64,000 nt of DNA from an uncultured Clostridium sp. (GCA_934438135.1 CAKSBP010000011.1:15107-79106); one strand, 5' to 3'; positions 10,366 through 20,047 are shown, numbered from the stretch's first letter. Program-made: numbers and translations. Notes: generated by a model not told the origin, from the sequence alone.

Positions 10366-11067
10366 ATGTCAACCCCACACAATGGAGCCCAAGAAGGACA
10401 AATCGCTAAAACTGTATTAATGCCTGGAGATCCGTTAAGAGCAAAATTTATTGCAGAAACATATTTAGAAAATCCAGTTTGTTTTAATCAGGTAAGAAAT
10501 ATGTTTGGCTATACCGGCACATATAATGGAAAAGAAGTTTCTGTTATGGGTGGAGGTATGGGAATGCCATCTATCGGTATTTATTCTTATGAATTATATA
10601 AGTTTTATGGTGTAGAAAACATTATCCGTATCGGTTCTGCCGGTGGATACTCCGATGATGTTAAACTTCGTGACCTGGTAATCGGAATGGGTGCATCCAC
10701 AAATTCCAATTTTGCCAGCCAGTATAACCTTCCAGGAACATTTGCACCAATTGCTGATTTTGACCTTCTTCGCAAAGCCGTAGAAGCAGCTGAGAAAAAA
10801 GGTGTATCAGTAAAAGTTGGTAACATTTTATCTTCAGATGTATTTTACGAAGAAAATCCAGATGTAAAAGTTAAATGGAAAGAAATGGGCGTTTTGGCTG
10901 TTGAAATGGAAGCAGCTGCATTATATATGAATGCTGCAAAGCTTGGCAAAAAGGCCTTATGTATGCTTACTATTTCTGACCACCTGTTTACAGGTGAAGA
11001 ATTATCTGCTGAAGAAAGACAGACTGGATTCAGAGAGATGATGGAAGTAGCATTAGAGCTTGCGTAA
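10366..11067 (+). CDS. deoD: Purine-nucleoside phosphorylase, DeoD type (hexameric)
   Basis: 233 aa. Cleaves purine (deoxy)nucleosides with phosphate to base plus (deoxy)ribose-1-P. Shows the N-terminal [35 protein letters not shown] phosphate/ribose segment, [11 protein letters not shown], the [10 protein letters not shown] substrate loop and [16 protein letters not shown] with the catalytic Asp. The N-terminus ([17 protein letters not shown]) is typical of the family in Clostridia. The product feeds DeoB, encoded upstream. AGGAGGG precedes ATG. Confidence 0.96.
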   Translation: MSTPHNGAQEGQIAKTVLMPGDPLRAKFIAETYLENPVCFNQVRNMFGYTGTYNGKEVSVMGGGMGMPSIGIYSYELYKFYGVENIIRIGSAGGYSDDVKLRDLVIGMGASTNSNFASQYNLPGTFAPIADFDLLRKAVEAAEKKGVSVKVGNILSSDVFYEENPDVKVKWKEMGVLAVEMEAAALYMNAAKLGKKALCMLTISDHLFTGEELSAEERQTGFREMMEVALELA

Positions 11068-11195
11068 TAATTTTGTCTGAAAAGACAGATATTAACAATA
11101 ATTAAAAAATCGGCGTTGTCCGCTTACGATTGTTACACTACTACATGGGATTAAAAAAGGATTTACTAGAATTGATAAATTTAGGAGGAATTTTT

Positions 11196-12251
11196 ATGAA
11201 AAAGAAGTTGATTGCATTAACAATGACATTAGCTATGGCAATGTCCATTACAGCATGCGGAGCCAGCGGAAGCAAATCAGCAGGAGATGATAATCAAAGC
11301 AGCGCTGCAGCAAAAGGTGATTATGTTATCGGTATGGTAACAGATACAGGCGGCGTAAATGATAAATCCTTCAATCAGTCCGCTTGGGAAGGTTTACAGG
11401 AGTTGAAAGCTAATACAGGAGCAGACGTAACTTATCTGGAATCCACACAGGAGTCTGATTACGCAACAAACTTAGATAAAGAAGTAGATGAAGGAAAGAA
11501 CCTGATTTGGGGCGTTGGATTTGCTATGGCAGATGCAGTAAAAGAAGCTGCTGAAATGAATGATGATATAAACTTTGGTATTATTGATAATGTATATGAT
11601 GAAATTCCTGAAAATGTTACATGTTTATCCTTTAGTGGACAGGATCCTTCTTTCTTAGTTGGTTATGCAGCTGGTTTAACAACAAAAACAGATTCTGTTG
11701 GTTTTGTTGGTGGTATCTCTAGTGATATCATTGATCAGTTTGAATTTGGATACCGTGCTGGTGTTGAATATGCAGCAAAAGAATTAGGAAAAGAAATTAA
11801 AGTAGATGTTCAATATGCAGACAGCTTTACAGACTCTGCAAAAGGTAAAGCAATTGCAACAACTATGTTCTCCAATGGAGCTGATATTGTATTCCATGCA
11901 GCAGGTGGTGTTGGAACTGGTGTTATTGAAGCAGCAGTTGAAGCAAATAAATTTGCAATTGGTGTTGATTCTGACCAGTTATCTTTAGCTCCTAAGAATG
12001 TATTAACATCTGCATTAAAGAGAGTTGATGTAGCAGTTTGTGATGTTTCTCAGAAATTAATGGATGGAGAAGATATCGGGGGACAGACATACAACTATGA
12101 TTTAACAAATGGTGGTGTTGGCATTCCAGAAGAAAATCCAAACATGGATAAAGAGGTATACAAGAAGACAATCGAACTTCAGGACAAAGTAGCAGCTGGT
12201 GAAATTACAGTTCCTTATAATGAAGCTACGTTTAAGGAATTTAATAAATAG
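11196..12251 (+). CDS. BMP-family nucleoside-binding lipoprotein
   Basis: 351 aa starting at ATG 11196, with TTAGGAGGA 6-12 bases upstream; the 22-residue upstream extension in the same frame lacks a site and would block the signal. Lipoprotein signal with lipobox ITAC (Cys about 22), then a linker rich in Ser/Ala/Gly. The mature part is a BMP/PnrA-type binding protein: VIGMVTDTGGVNDKSFNQSAWEGL, GVGFAMADAVKEAA, CLSFSGQDPSFLVGYAAGL, FVGGISSDIIDQFEFGYRAGVEYA, VFHAAGGVGTGVIEAA. These proteins deliver nucleosides to the ABC transporter encoded next. Context with deoB/deoD/deoC/cdd/pdp strongly supports nucleosides. Confidence 0.93.
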   Translation: MKKKLIALTMTLAMAMSITACGASGSKSAGDDNQSSAAAKGDYVIGMVTDTGGVNDKSFNQSAWEGLQELKANTGADVTYLESTQESDYATNLDKEVDEGKNLIWGVGFAMADAVKEAAEMNDDINFGIIDNVYDEIPENVTCLSFSGQDPSFLVGYAAGLTTKTDSVGFVGGISSDIIDQFEFGYRAGVEYAAKELGKEIKVDVQYADSFTDSAKGKAIATTMFSNGADIVFHAAGGVGTGVIEAAVEANKFAIGVDSDQLSLAPKNVLTSALKRVDVAVCDVSQKLMDGEDIGGQTYNYDLTNGGVGIPEENPNMDKEVYKKTIELQDKVAAGEITVPYNEATFKEFNK

Positions 12252-12262
12252 GAAAAAAGCAG

Positions 12263-12373
12263 GCTGTTATACAACTAATGACAAGGACGTCAGAATCATT
12301 TGGGGCGTCCTATATGACCGTTACGCAATTAAAAATCCGGCCATAAAGAATTAGCTGTGTAACAGCTTTTTTT
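12263..12373 (+). terminator. Attenuator-like leader between binding protein and ABC ATPase
   Basis: A hairpin AGCTGT-GTA-ACAGCT (12353-12367) with a T-run (12367-12373) forms a rho-independent terminator. Upstream GGCTGTTATAC (near 12263) could pair with the same GTAACAGC arm, and GGACG...CGTCC (about 12286-12310) forms another stem. The arrangement could reduce transcription of the permease genes relative to the abundant binding protein, or switch by alternative pairing. Confidence 0.6.
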
Positions 12374-12453
12374 CCAATAGGAAACTGTAAAAGTTTTTCA
12401 GAAAAAGTCCGGTTTTGTACGTCATAGCAATTAGAAAAAGGAGGCATAGTAGT

Positions 12454-13995
12454 GTGAATACGAACAAGGAATATGCTGTTTCAATGCAGGGAATCACGAA
12501 ACGGTTTGGAAATTTTACTGCATTAAATAAAATGAATCTCATGGTTGAAAAGGGAACGATTCATGCTGTTTTAGGTGAAAATGGTGCCGGAAAAAGTACG
12601 TTAATGAATATTTTATATGGGTTATATCAGGCGGACGAAGGAACAATTGCAATTAATGGGAAAGAAGTACAGTTAAAAAATCCTAATGTTGCAATTAGCT
12701 GCGGCATTGGAATGGTTCATCAGCATTTTATGTTAGTAGAGAACTTTACGGTTGCCCAGAATATTATTTTGGGGAATGAGATAACAAAGGGTGCTGGTAT
12801 CTTGGATATGGATACAGCAAGAAAAAAAATCCAAGAAATGGTAGAAAAATTTGGGTTAGAAGTAGATCCAGACGCTAAAATTGAAGATATATCTGTAGGT
12901 ATGCAGCAGAGAGTAGAAATTCTGAAAGCACTTTACAGAGGAGCAGAAATTTTAATTCTGGATGAGCCTACTGCAGTTTTAACCCCTCAGGAAATTGAAC
13001 ATTTAATTGAAATCATGAGAAAGCTAGTGGAAGATGGTAAGACAATTATCATTATTACGCATAAATTAAAAGAAATCAAAGACTCTGCAGAACTCTGTAC
13101 AATTATCCGCAGAGGAAATTATATAGATAAGGTGAATGTAGCCGATGTTACTGAAGAAGAACTGGCACAGAAAATGGTGGGACATGCGGTTAAGCTTGTA
13201 GTAGATAAAGATGAGGCGCAGCCAAAAGATGTTGTATTTGAAATCAAAGATTTGGTTGTAAAAAATGAACGAGGAATTGACGCAGTAAAACATTTGAATC
13301 TTCAGGTTAGAAGAGGGGAAATTGTTGGTATTGCAGGTATTGACGGAAACGGACAGAAAGAGCTTGTAGAGGCAATTACGTGTCTTACAAAGGTAGAAAG
13401 CGGACAGATTTTAATGAATGGGCAGGAAATCCAGAATACAACTCCTAAAAACGTAATTCAACATAAGATTTCTACAATTCATGAAGATCGTCAAAAGAGA
13501 GGGCTTGTCTTGAACTTTACAGTAGCGGAAAATGCAGTTATTGAAAATTACAATAAAGCGGAATTTTCCAAAAACGGGTTCTTGTTAAAGGATAAAATCA
13601 AGGCATATACGAAAAAGCTGATTAAAGAATATGATATTCGTCCAGATGACTGTGAAGAACATTTGGTAAGAGGATTATCTGGCGGTAACCAGCAGAAAGT
13701 AATTATCGGAAGAGAAATTGGAAACAATCCAGATCTTTTGATTGCAGTTCAGCCAACTAGGGGACTGGATGTAGGTGCAATTGAATATGTTCACAAGATG
13801 CTTGTACAGGAAAGGGACAAAGGAAAAGCCGTTCTTTTAATTTCTTTAGAGTTAGATGAAGTAATGAATGTTTCTGATACAATTGCTGTTTTATATGATG
13901 GATATATTGTAGATGAATTTAAACAAGGAACCGTAGATGAAAACACCATCGGTTTGCTTATGGCTGGAGGTAAAGGCAATGGAAAGAGTGAATAA
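12454..13995 (+). CDS. Nucleoside ABC transporter, double ATP-binding subunit
   Basis: 513 aa starting at GTG 12454, behind AAAGGAGG (spacing about 10). Contains two ABC domains in one chain, as in the NupO/YufO and sugar-type ATPases. Domain 1: Walker A GENGAGKST, signature SVGMQQR, Walker B LILDEPTA. Domain 2: a degenerate Walker A GIDGNGQKE (no GKT), signature LSGGNQQK and LLIAVQPTRGLD in place of Walker B. This asymmetry, with one active and one weakened site, is normal for the family. It works with the two permeases that follow and the BMP lipoprotein upstream. It overlaps the next gene by 17 bases. Confidence 0.93.
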   Translation: MNTNKEYAVSMQGITKRFGNFTALNKMNLMVEKGTIHAVLGENGAGKSTLMNILYGLYQADEGTIAINGKEVQLKNPNVAISCGIGMVHQHFMLVENFTVAQNIILGNEITKGAGILDMDTARKKIQEMVEKFGLEVDPDAKIEDISVGMQQRVEILKALYRGAEILILDEPTAVLTPQEIEHLIEIMRKLVEDGKTIIIITHKLKEIKDSAELCTIIRRGNYIDKVNVADVTEEELAQKMVGHAVKLVVDKDEAQPKDVVFEIKDLVVKNERGIDAVKHLNLQVRRGEIVGIAGIDGNGQKELVEAITCLTKVESGQILMNGQEIQNTTPKNVIQHKISTIHEDRQKRGLVLNFTVAENAVIENYNKAEFSKNGFLLKDKIKAYTKKLIKEYDIRPDDCEEHLVRGLSGGNQQKVIIGREIGNNPDLLIAVQPTRGLDVGAIEYVHKMLVQERDKGKAVLLISLELDEVMNVSDTIAVLYDGYIVDEFKQGTVDENTIGLLMAGGKGNGKSE

Positions 13996-15100
13996 AATAT
14001 TGAGAAAGCAGATAACGGCAACGTTTATCGCTATTCTTCTTGGTTTTGTTGTTGCTGCTGTAATACTGGCCGGTACCGGATATAATCCTTTTGAAACGTT
14101 TTCCGTTCTTTTCAAAGGTATATTCTCAAAACCCAAATATATTGCAAATGTGTTGATTAAGGCAATGCCTATTATTATTACTGGTGTCAGTGTATCATTT
14201 GCATTTAAAACTGGTTTGTTTAATATCGGTGCAGAAGGGCAGTTCATTATGGGAACTGTTGTAGCAACAGTGGTAGGTATTTTAACAGATTTACCACCAA
14301 TTATTGAATATCCACTGATTCTGATTTCAGGTATGGTGGCAGGTGCATTATATGGTGCATTCGTTGGTTTCCTGAAAGCAAAATTCGGTATTCATGAGGT
14401 AATCACAGGTATCATGTTAAACTGGATTGCATTCTATTTCTGTAATTTTATTATTAGTACAAAAGCATTTCATCAGGATAACTCAACTTCTACCAAATTA
14501 ATCAGTGAAAACGGATTTGATTTTATCTACAGATGGAAGAAATCCGATGCGGGAAAAGAAGTTATTTTGAAGAATGACGTATTAAAAGAAATGATCGGAA
14601 AGACAGACTTAAACTTAGGTATTGTTTTTGCAGTTATCATTGCGATTATTATTACAATTGTATTAACAAAGACATGTAAAGGATATGAACTAAGAGCGGT
14701 TGGATTAAATGCTCATGCAGCAGAGTTTGCGGGTATAAACATAAGAAAGAATATGATTCAGTCTATGTTAATTGCAGGCGCATTATGTGGACTGGCAGGT
14801 GCACTTATGATTACAGGTGTATCACATAAGATTTCCACTCTTGGAACATTTGAGAACTTTGGTTTCAATGGTTTAGCTGTAGCTCTGATCGCAGGAACAT
14901 CACCAATCGGCTGTATTTTTGCGGGTCTTCTGTTCGCTGGTTTGCTTTATGGCGGCGGTTCTGTTCAGTCTATTGTCGGTGCACCATCTGAAATTATCAA
15001 TATTATGATCGGAACAATCGTATTTTTGATTGCACTAGTAAATCTGATTCCAATGATTTGTGATAAACTGGCGAAGAGAGGTGGAGAAAATGCTAAATAG
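13979..15100 (+). CDS. Nucleoside ABC transporter permease 1
   Basis: 373 aa from ATG 13979 (GGAGGTAAAG upstream within the ATPase gene); the longer in-frame start is unlikely. Integral membrane protein of the BPD_transp_2/RbsC-like class: a long first helix (ITATFIAILLGFVVAAVILAG), several further TM segments, and the cytoplasmic coupling region GYELRAVGLNAHAAEFAGI followed by GALCGLAGALMITG. Family homologues are NupP/YufP. It pairs with the second permease to form the channel. Confidence 0.9.
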   Translation: MERVNKILRKQITATFIAILLGFVVAAVILAGTGYNPFETFSVLFKGIFSKPKYIANVLIKAMPIIITGVSVSFAFKTGLFNIGAEGQFIMGTVVATVVGILTDLPPIIEYPLILISGMVAGALYGAFVGFLKAKFGIHEVITGIMLNWIAFYFCNFIISTKAFHQDNSTSTKLISENGFDFIYRWKKSDAGKEVILKNDVLKEMIGKTDLNLGIVFAVIIAIIITIVLTKTCKGYELRAVGLNAHAAEFAGINIRKNMIQSMLIAGALCGLAGALMITGVSHKISTLGTFENFGFNGLAVALIAGTSPIGCIFAGLLFAGLLYGGGSVQSIVGAPSEIINIMIGTIVFLIALVNLIPMICDKLAKRGGENAK

Positions 15101-16007
15101 TCTGTTATTAATTATAAGTATCACGTTAATGTATTCGACACCACTTGTATTTGGAGCCCTTGGTGGTATGCTTTCAGAACGTTCCGGCGTAACAAATATC
15201 GGAATTGAAGGAATGATGTCAATTGGTGCCGCAACTGGTGTTAGTGTTGCATATTATACCGGAAATCCATGGTTAGGATTTTTAGCAGCGGGTATTGCAG
15301 GTGGACTGCTTGCACTTCTTCATGCATTTGCATCTATTACTGCACTGGCAGATCAGACGGTGTCTGGTACTGCTATAAACCTGATTGGTGCTGGTCTGGC
15401 ATTTTTTATCGCACGAATGAGTTTTGGTGCAATTAATACAGATACTATTCCAAGAAAACTTCCTAAGATTTTAGGAAGCGGTGTTAAGAATAAAACTTTA
15501 AATTATTTTAATGTAGATGTTACAGTGGTTATTGGATTTTTATTGGCTGTTTTAATCTGGTTTATCATGTATAAGACAACATGGGGATTAAGAATCCGTG
15601 CTGTAGGTGAACATCCAGGAGCAGCGGATACACTTGGTATCAATGTCATCAAAATCCGCTATATCTGTGTCATTTTATCTGGTGTTTTATCTGGATTTGG
15701 TGGAGCAGCAGTAACCCTTGCTATTATCTCACACTTTACACCAACCGCTATCAGTGGACAGGGATTCATCGCTCTTGCAGCGGTTATTTTTGGTAAGTGG
15801 AAACCACATGGAGTTTATGGAGCATGTCTTTTATTCGGATTTGCACAGGCACTTGCAATTTTGTTAGGAGGAGGAAGTTTCCCAATCCCAACCCAGATTA
15901 TTGCGATGCTTCCATATGTGCTTACAATTATCGTTTTAATTCTGTTTGTTGGACGTTCTGAAGCACCAAAAGCAGATGGAGAACCTTATCGTAAAGGACA
16001 GAGATAG
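15090..16007 (+). CDS. Nucleoside ABC transporter permease 2
   Basis: 305 aa from ATG 15090 (GTGGAG upstream), overlapping the previous gene by 11 bases, which suggests coupled translation. RbsC-like membrane subunit with a short N-terminal part: TPLVFGALGGMLSERSGVTNIGIEGMM is a well conserved opening of the NupQ/YufQ-type permeases, and GLRIRAVGEHPGAADTLGIN is the coupling segment, followed by LSGFGGAAVTLA. It completes the nucleoside importer. Confidence 0.9.
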   Translation: MLNSLLLIISITLMYSTPLVFGALGGMLSERSGVTNIGIEGMMSIGAATGVSVAYYTGNPWLGFLAAGIAGGLLALLHAFASITALADQTVSGTAINLIGAGLAFFIARMSFGAINTDTIPRKLPKILGSGVKNKTLNYFNVDVTVVIGFLLAVLIWFIMYKTTWGLRIRAVGEHPGAADTLGINVIKIRYICVILSGVLSGFGGAAVTLAIISHFTPTAISGQGFIALAAVIFGKWKPHGVYGACLLFGFAQALAILLGGGSFPIPTQIIAMLPYVLTIIVLILFVGRSEAPKADGEPYRKGQR

Positions 16008-16110
16008 TTCGTATTTTTAAAGATTGAATGTGTTCTGTGACCGCAGTCATGCGGCACAGGACATTCAATATACAGAAATGAATAAAACGAGAAAGAGGAT
16101 GGTAGGAATC

Positions 16111-16776
16111 ATGAATCAGGAAAAAATGTTAAGTATGGTAGATCACACATTATTAACACAGACAGCAACATGGGAAGAAATTAAGGCAATCTGCGAGGAC
16201 GGAATTAAATATAAAACAGCATCTGTCTGTATTCCCCCATCTTATGTGAAACAGGCTCATGATTTTTCTAAAGGCAAAGTGAAAATCTGTACGGTTATCG
16301 GTTTTCCAAATGGATACCAGACAACAGCAGTAAAAGTATTTGAAACAAAAGACGCCATTGAAAACGGTGCAGATGAAATCGATATGGTAATTAATATTGG
16401 GCATCTCAAAGATAAGAGATATCATGATATAACAGAAGAAATTAAGGCACTGAAAAAAGTGTGCGGTGAAAAAGTACTTAAAGTAATCATCGAAACATGC
16501 CTTCTTACAGAAGAAGAGAAGATTAAAATGTGTGAAATCGTAACAGAAGCAGGTGCGGATTTCATTAAAACATCTACTGGTTTTTCAACAAGTGGAGCAA
16601 CGTTTGAGGATGTTGCATTATTTAAAAAATATGTTGGCAAAGATGTAAAAATTAAAGCAGCTGGTGGAATTAGTTCTCTGGATGATGCAGAAAAGTTTAT
16701 AGAACTTGGTGCTGAAAGACTTGGCACAAGCCGTATCATCAAGCTTATTAAAAATGAGACAGCTACCGGTTATTAA
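16111..16776 (+). CDS. deoC: Deoxyribose-phosphate aldolase
   Basis: 221 aa from ATG 16111 (an alternative in-frame ATG at 16099 would add four residues). Class I aldolase that splits 2-deoxyribose-5-P into glyceraldehyde-3-P and acetaldehyde. TIM-barrel motifs are [52 protein letters not shown], the [11 protein letters not shown] strand and [11 protein letters not shown] with the catalytic Lys pair. It follows the importer genes by about 100 bases, so nucleoside uptake, phosphorolysis, mutase and aldolase steps are all in one operon. Confidence 0.96.
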   Translation: MNQEKMLSMVDHTLLTQTATWEEIKAICEDGIKYKTASVCIPPSYVKQAHDFSKGKVKICTVIGFPNGYQTTAVKVFETKDAIENGADEIDMVINIGHLKDKRYHDITEEIKALKKVCGEKVLKVIIETCLLTEEEKIKMCEIVTEAGADFIKTSTGFSTSGATFEDVALFKKYVGKDVKIKAAGGISSLDDAEKFIELGAERLGTSRIIKLIKNETATGY

Positions 16777-16791
16777 TTAGGAGGTATTCAT

Positions 16792-17202
16792 ATGGATGAC
16801 AAATTATTAGTGGAAAAAGCAATCGGAGCACTGGAATATGCTTATACGCCATACTCCCATTTTAAAGTTGGAGCAGCATTGCTTTCAAAGTCGGGAAAGA
16901 TATATACCGGATGTAATATTGAATCCGCTTCTTATACACCATCCAACTGTGCAGAACGCACTGCATTTTTTAAAGCAGTAAGTGAAGGCGAACAGGAATT
17001 TGAGGCAATCGCCATTGTAGGTGGAAAGAATGGCGTTATGGATGGATATTGTCCTCCATGTGGTGTCTGTCGTCAGGTTATGATGGAGTTCTGTAATCCG
17101 GAGAAATTTATTGTAATTTTGGCAGCCTCAGCAGATGACTATAAAAGATTTACACTACAGGAACTTCTTCCAATGGGATTTGGTCCTGGAAATCTAATTT
17201 AA
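16792..17202 (+). CDS. cdd: Cytidine deaminase
   Basis: 136 aa, the tetrameric zinc form. Converts (deoxy)cytidine to (deoxy)uridine, feeding the pyrimidine phosphorylase encoded next. Zinc and catalytic motifs: NIESASYTPSNCAERTAFFKA (Cys ligand plus catalytic Glu of CAE) and CPPCGVCRQVMMEF (PCxxC ligands). The N-terminal YTPYSHFKVGAAL binds substrate. AGGAGG lies before ATG, 15 bases after the deoC stop. Confidence 0.97.
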   Translation: MDDKLLVEKAIGALEYAYTPYSHFKVGAALLSKSGKIYTGCNIESASYTPSNCAERTAFFKAVSEGEQEFEAIAIVGGKNGVMDGYCPPCGVCRQVMMEFCNPEKFIVILAASADDYKRFTLQELLPMGFGPGNLI

Positions 17203-17240
17203 GTTTATAAGAAGGAACAAAACGGAGGAGAGTGCAGACT

Positions 17241-18566
17241 ATGAGAATGTACGATTTAATAGAACTCAAGAAAGAAAAGAAGGAATTGTCCGAAGAACAG
17301 ATTCAGTGGATGATTCAAGAATATGTAAAAGGTGAAATTCCAGATTATCAAATGTCTTCTTTTCTAATGGCTGTCTGGTTTAATGGCATGACAGATAAAG
17401 AGTTAGCGGCATTGACAATGGCAATGGCGCACTCCGGTGATATGATAGATTTATCAGCCATAGAAGGTATAAAAGCAGATAAGCACAGTACAGGTGGTGT
17501 TGGTGATAAGACAACATTAATCTGTGCACCAATTGTTGCAGCATGTGGAGTAAAGGTTGCAAAAATGTCAGGACGTGGTCTTGGCCATACTGGTGGAACA
17601 ATTGATAAATTGGAATCTATCCCTGGTTTCCAGGTATCTATTCCAAATCAGGAATTTTTTGATATTGTAAATGAAACAGGTATCAGTGTAATCGGTCAGT
17701 CCGGTAATCTTGCACCAGCGGATAAAAAGCTGTATGCCCTTCGTGACGTAACAGCAACTGTTGACAGTATTCCATTAATTGCAGCATCTATTATGAGTAA
17801 AAAGCTTGCTGCCGGAAGTGACTGCATTCTGTTAGATGTAAAGATGGGAAGCGGTGCTTTCATGAAGACAGAAGAGAAAGCCATTACACTGGCAGAAAAG
17901 ATGGTGGCAATTGGTTCCCACGCAGGACGTAAGATTGCTGCATTGATTACGAATATGGATATTCCATTAGGAAATGCCATTGGAAATGCATTAGAAGTAT
18001 CAGAATCCGTTGCTGTATTAAAAGGGGAAGGTCCAGATGATTTACGTACTGTTGCATTTGAACTGGCTTCTAATATGCTTTATCTTGCGGGAAAGGGTTC
18101 TCTTAATGAATGTAGAAATCTGGTAAAAGAGACTGTAGAAAGCGGAAAGGCATTAGAAAAACTAAAGGAAATGGTTCGAGCACAGGGGGGCGATGTATCT
18201 GTAATTGAAGATACCAGAAACTTTAAGAAAGCAGCTTATTACTATGATGTTATTTCTGCAACAGATGGCTATGTATCTTTTATGAATACCGAAGAAATCG
18301 GTGTTGCATCTGTTGTTCTGGGTGCTGGAAGAGAAACAATTGAAAGCGAAATTGATTACAGTGCAGGAATTGTACTTCATAAAAAGACAGGTGACAAGGT
18401 AGTACCTGGTGACGTGATTGCAACTTTATATTCTTCTTCTTTTGAAAAGATTGAACAGGCAGAAAAAGTATTATTGAATGCTTATCAGTATAAAACATCC
18501 ATGGAAGGATTCCAGGAAAAACTGATTTATGCCAGAGTAACAGAAGAGGGCGTAGAACGGATGTAA
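17241..18566 (+). CDS. pdp: Pyrimidine-nucleoside phosphorylase
   Basis: 441 aa from ATG 17241 (GGAGGAG at 17224-17230); an upstream GTG at 17232 lies too near the site. Cleaves uridine, deoxyuridine and thymidine with phosphate. The glycosyltransferase-3 signature KMSGRGLGHTGGTIDKLESIPGF is intact, with KHSTGGVGDKTTL for phosphate binding and SGNLAPADKKLYALRDVTATVDSIPLIAASIMSKK. The C-terminal alpha/beta domain ends ...YARVTEEGVERM. A strong terminator follows, so it is the last gene of the salvage operon. Confidence 0.96.
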   Translation: MRMYDLIELKKEKKELSEEQIQWMIQEYVKGEIPDYQMSSFLMAVWFNGMTDKELAALTMAMAHSGDMIDLSAIEGIKADKHSTGGVGDKTTLICAPIVAACGVKVAKMSGRGLGHTGGTIDKLESIPGFQVSIPNQEFFDIVNETGISVIGQSGNLAPADKKLYALRDVTATVDSIPLIAASIMSKKLAAGSDCILLDVKMGSGAFMKTEEKAITLAEKMVAIGSHAGRKIAALITNMDIPLGNAIGNALEVSESVAVLKGEGPDDLRTVAFELASNMLYLAGKGSLNECRNLVKETVESGKALEKLKEMVRAQGGDVSVIEDTRNFKKAAYYYDVISATDGYVSFMNTEEIGVASVVLGAGRETIESEIDYSAGIVLHKKTGDKVVPGDVIATLYSSSFEKIEQAEKVLLNAYQYKTSMEGFQEKLIYARVTEEGVERM

Positions 18567-18613
18567 AAAACGTTCCTGATGCCTTCTGCATGGCTTAACT
18601 GTAGAGACAAATA

Positions 18614-18650
18614 AACGGCTGAAAGAGAGGAGTTCTTTCAGCCGTTTTTA
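18614..18650 (+). terminator. Terminator of the nucleoside salvage operon
   Basis: AACGGCTGAAAGA (18614-18626) pairs perfectly over 13 bp with TCTTTCAGCCGTT (18634-18646), ending in a T-run. Confidence 0.9.
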
Positions 18651-19022
18651 TCATATATTAGTAAAAAGGAACTATGTTTAATATCCCCCTAATTTTTTAA
18701 AATGAGGATTATGTGTGTGCTCATAATCCTCATGTAAGTATAAATAAAATTTTAAAAGGGGGCTTAATAGAAATTAAAAAGGGCAATTTTTAATTCTGCC
18801 TTACTTTATTTAAGGCAATTATTAAGCTTAAGAATATGATAATATACTTTAAAATAAAAAGCAATTAAATGAAATTTATTTACATATATCACTTCCTATT
18901 TTGCACTTAATTTGAATTTTTAAAAGATTTGAATATAAATTCTGCAAGTATTCATAAGAATTTGTATTTGAATAAAAGGTAAATCTAAAGTTACTGGAGG
19001 CAATTTTTAAAAATCGTAATTT
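18651..19022. other. AT-rich non-coding spacer with hairpins and a repeated 12-mer
   Basis: No credible gene. It holds a perfect 12-bp hairpin, ATGAGGATTATG (18702-18713) with CATAATCCTCAT (18722-18733), flanked by CCCCC (about 18685) and GGGGG (about 18760) with partly complementary A/T tracts that could extend it. A second stem is TGCCTTA/TAAGGCA (about 18797-18817). The 12-mer GGCAATTTTTAA occurs at 18782 and 18999, with GGCAATTATTAA at 18814. It lies between the convergent pdp and LytTR genes. Confidence 0.7.
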
Positions 19023-19748
19023 TTACTGAATCATATTGCTATTGGAAAAAGTCTCTTTGACTTTCTTGGCATAGGATCTTCCAATTTTAAAATCCTGCCC
19101 TGTTTTTATATATACATTATTGTGATCAATCATAGAAATCTTTTCTGTATTTACAATGATACTTTGATTAATGCGTAGAAAAGAATAACTGAGACGTCTT
19201 TCGATAGAACTTAACGTTTCATAGATTTCATATATGGACTGAAGCGTTACGATTTTGGTTTTTTGCTGTTCTTTTTCGATATAAAGGATATTGCTCTGCT
19301 TAATTGTTAATTCTGATTTATTTACCGTAATTTTCAGGCTGCCATGATTTTTTAACAGGCGGATACCCTGTAGCTGGAAAATCGCTTTTGCAAAAAGTCT
19401 TTCAAGACGAAGCTGCCGTATTGGTTTTTGAATAAAACCCAGAGCAAGGAGATGGAAGGCTTCCATAGCATATTCCGTATGCTCGGATATAAAAATAATT
19501 GAAATCCATGGATTTTTTTTGATAAGTTCTTTGGCAAGAGATAAGCCGGGACTTTTTTTGTAATTTGTGTCCAGTACTGCAATATCAATCGATGTCTCTT
19601 TTATGTACGCTGTTAGTTTCTGCGAAATACCATGAAAAGCAGTGATTTCAGGCTGAATTTTATATTTATGGCTGAATTCCTCAATATAGGTTGTATTAAT
19701 CTTCAAGCTGATATTATCATCATCGCAGATAAGAATGTTTATTCCCAT
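19023..19748 (-). CDS. LytTR-family response regulator (orphan)
   Basis: 241 aa. Receiver domain (residues 1-125) with the acidic triad CDDD (9-11) and phosphoacceptor Asp60 in IDIAVLDTNY, Lys in GFIQKPIRQ, and a C-terminal LytTR DNA-binding domain (about 140-236) with ILYIEKEQQKTKIVTLQSIYEIYETLSSIERRL and FLRINQSIIVNTEKI. It would regulate genes by binding short direct repeats. No histidine kinase is adjacent. AAGGAGG lies about 33 bases upstream of the ATG, unusually far, with a GCAG-TTTAT-CTGC hairpin in between; no in-frame ATG, GTG or TTG fits better. Target genes cannot be read from the sequence. Confidence 0.88.
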   Translation of the reverse strand: MGINILICDDDNISLKINTTYIEEFSHKYKIQPEITAFHGISQKLTAYIKETSIDIAVLDTNYKKSPGLSLAKELIKKNPWISIIFISEHTEYAMEAFHLLALGFIQKPIRQLRLERLFAKAIFQLQGIRLLKNHGSLKITVNKSELTIKQSNILYIEKEQQKTKIVTLQSIYEIYETLSSIERRLSYSFLRINQSIIVNTEKISMIDHNNVYIKTGQDFKIGRSYAKKVKETFSNSNMIQ

Positions 19749-19962
19749 ATAGTCAGGCAGATAAACTGCTTTTAAAACCTCCTTCTCTTCCAGTTTACCT
19801 TAATCGTACCATACAAAAGGGATTTGTACAATTGAGTATTCTGGCTTATTTTACATGAAAAATTTGATATTTTCTTGGAATTTTGCAAAGACTATGAAAA
19901 GGGCAACAGCGTAAATACGGAGTAAAAGGAGAAGAGTGAATTTGTAAAATTAAAAAAATACT

Positions 19963-19990
19963 TTGCAGTTTGGCTGGAAGCGGTTATAAT
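19963..19990 (+). promoter_or_regulatory. Sigma-A promoter for glf
   Basis: TTGCAG (19963-19968), 16-bp spacer, TATAAT (19985-19990), about 55 bases before the glf start. The rest of the 19749-20047 divergent spacer shows no gene. Confidence 0.6.
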
Positions 19991-20047
19991 TGGTAGTATG
20001 GCTTACGCTAATCAGAGGAAATGATTTAAAAAGAATGGAGAATAGTC

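Noticed and set aside
12457..13995. Ribose-type importer as an alternative reading of the BMP-ABC operon
   Set aside because: The binding protein is of the BMP/PnrA class and all surrounding enzymes act on nucleosides, so a nucleoside importer fits better.
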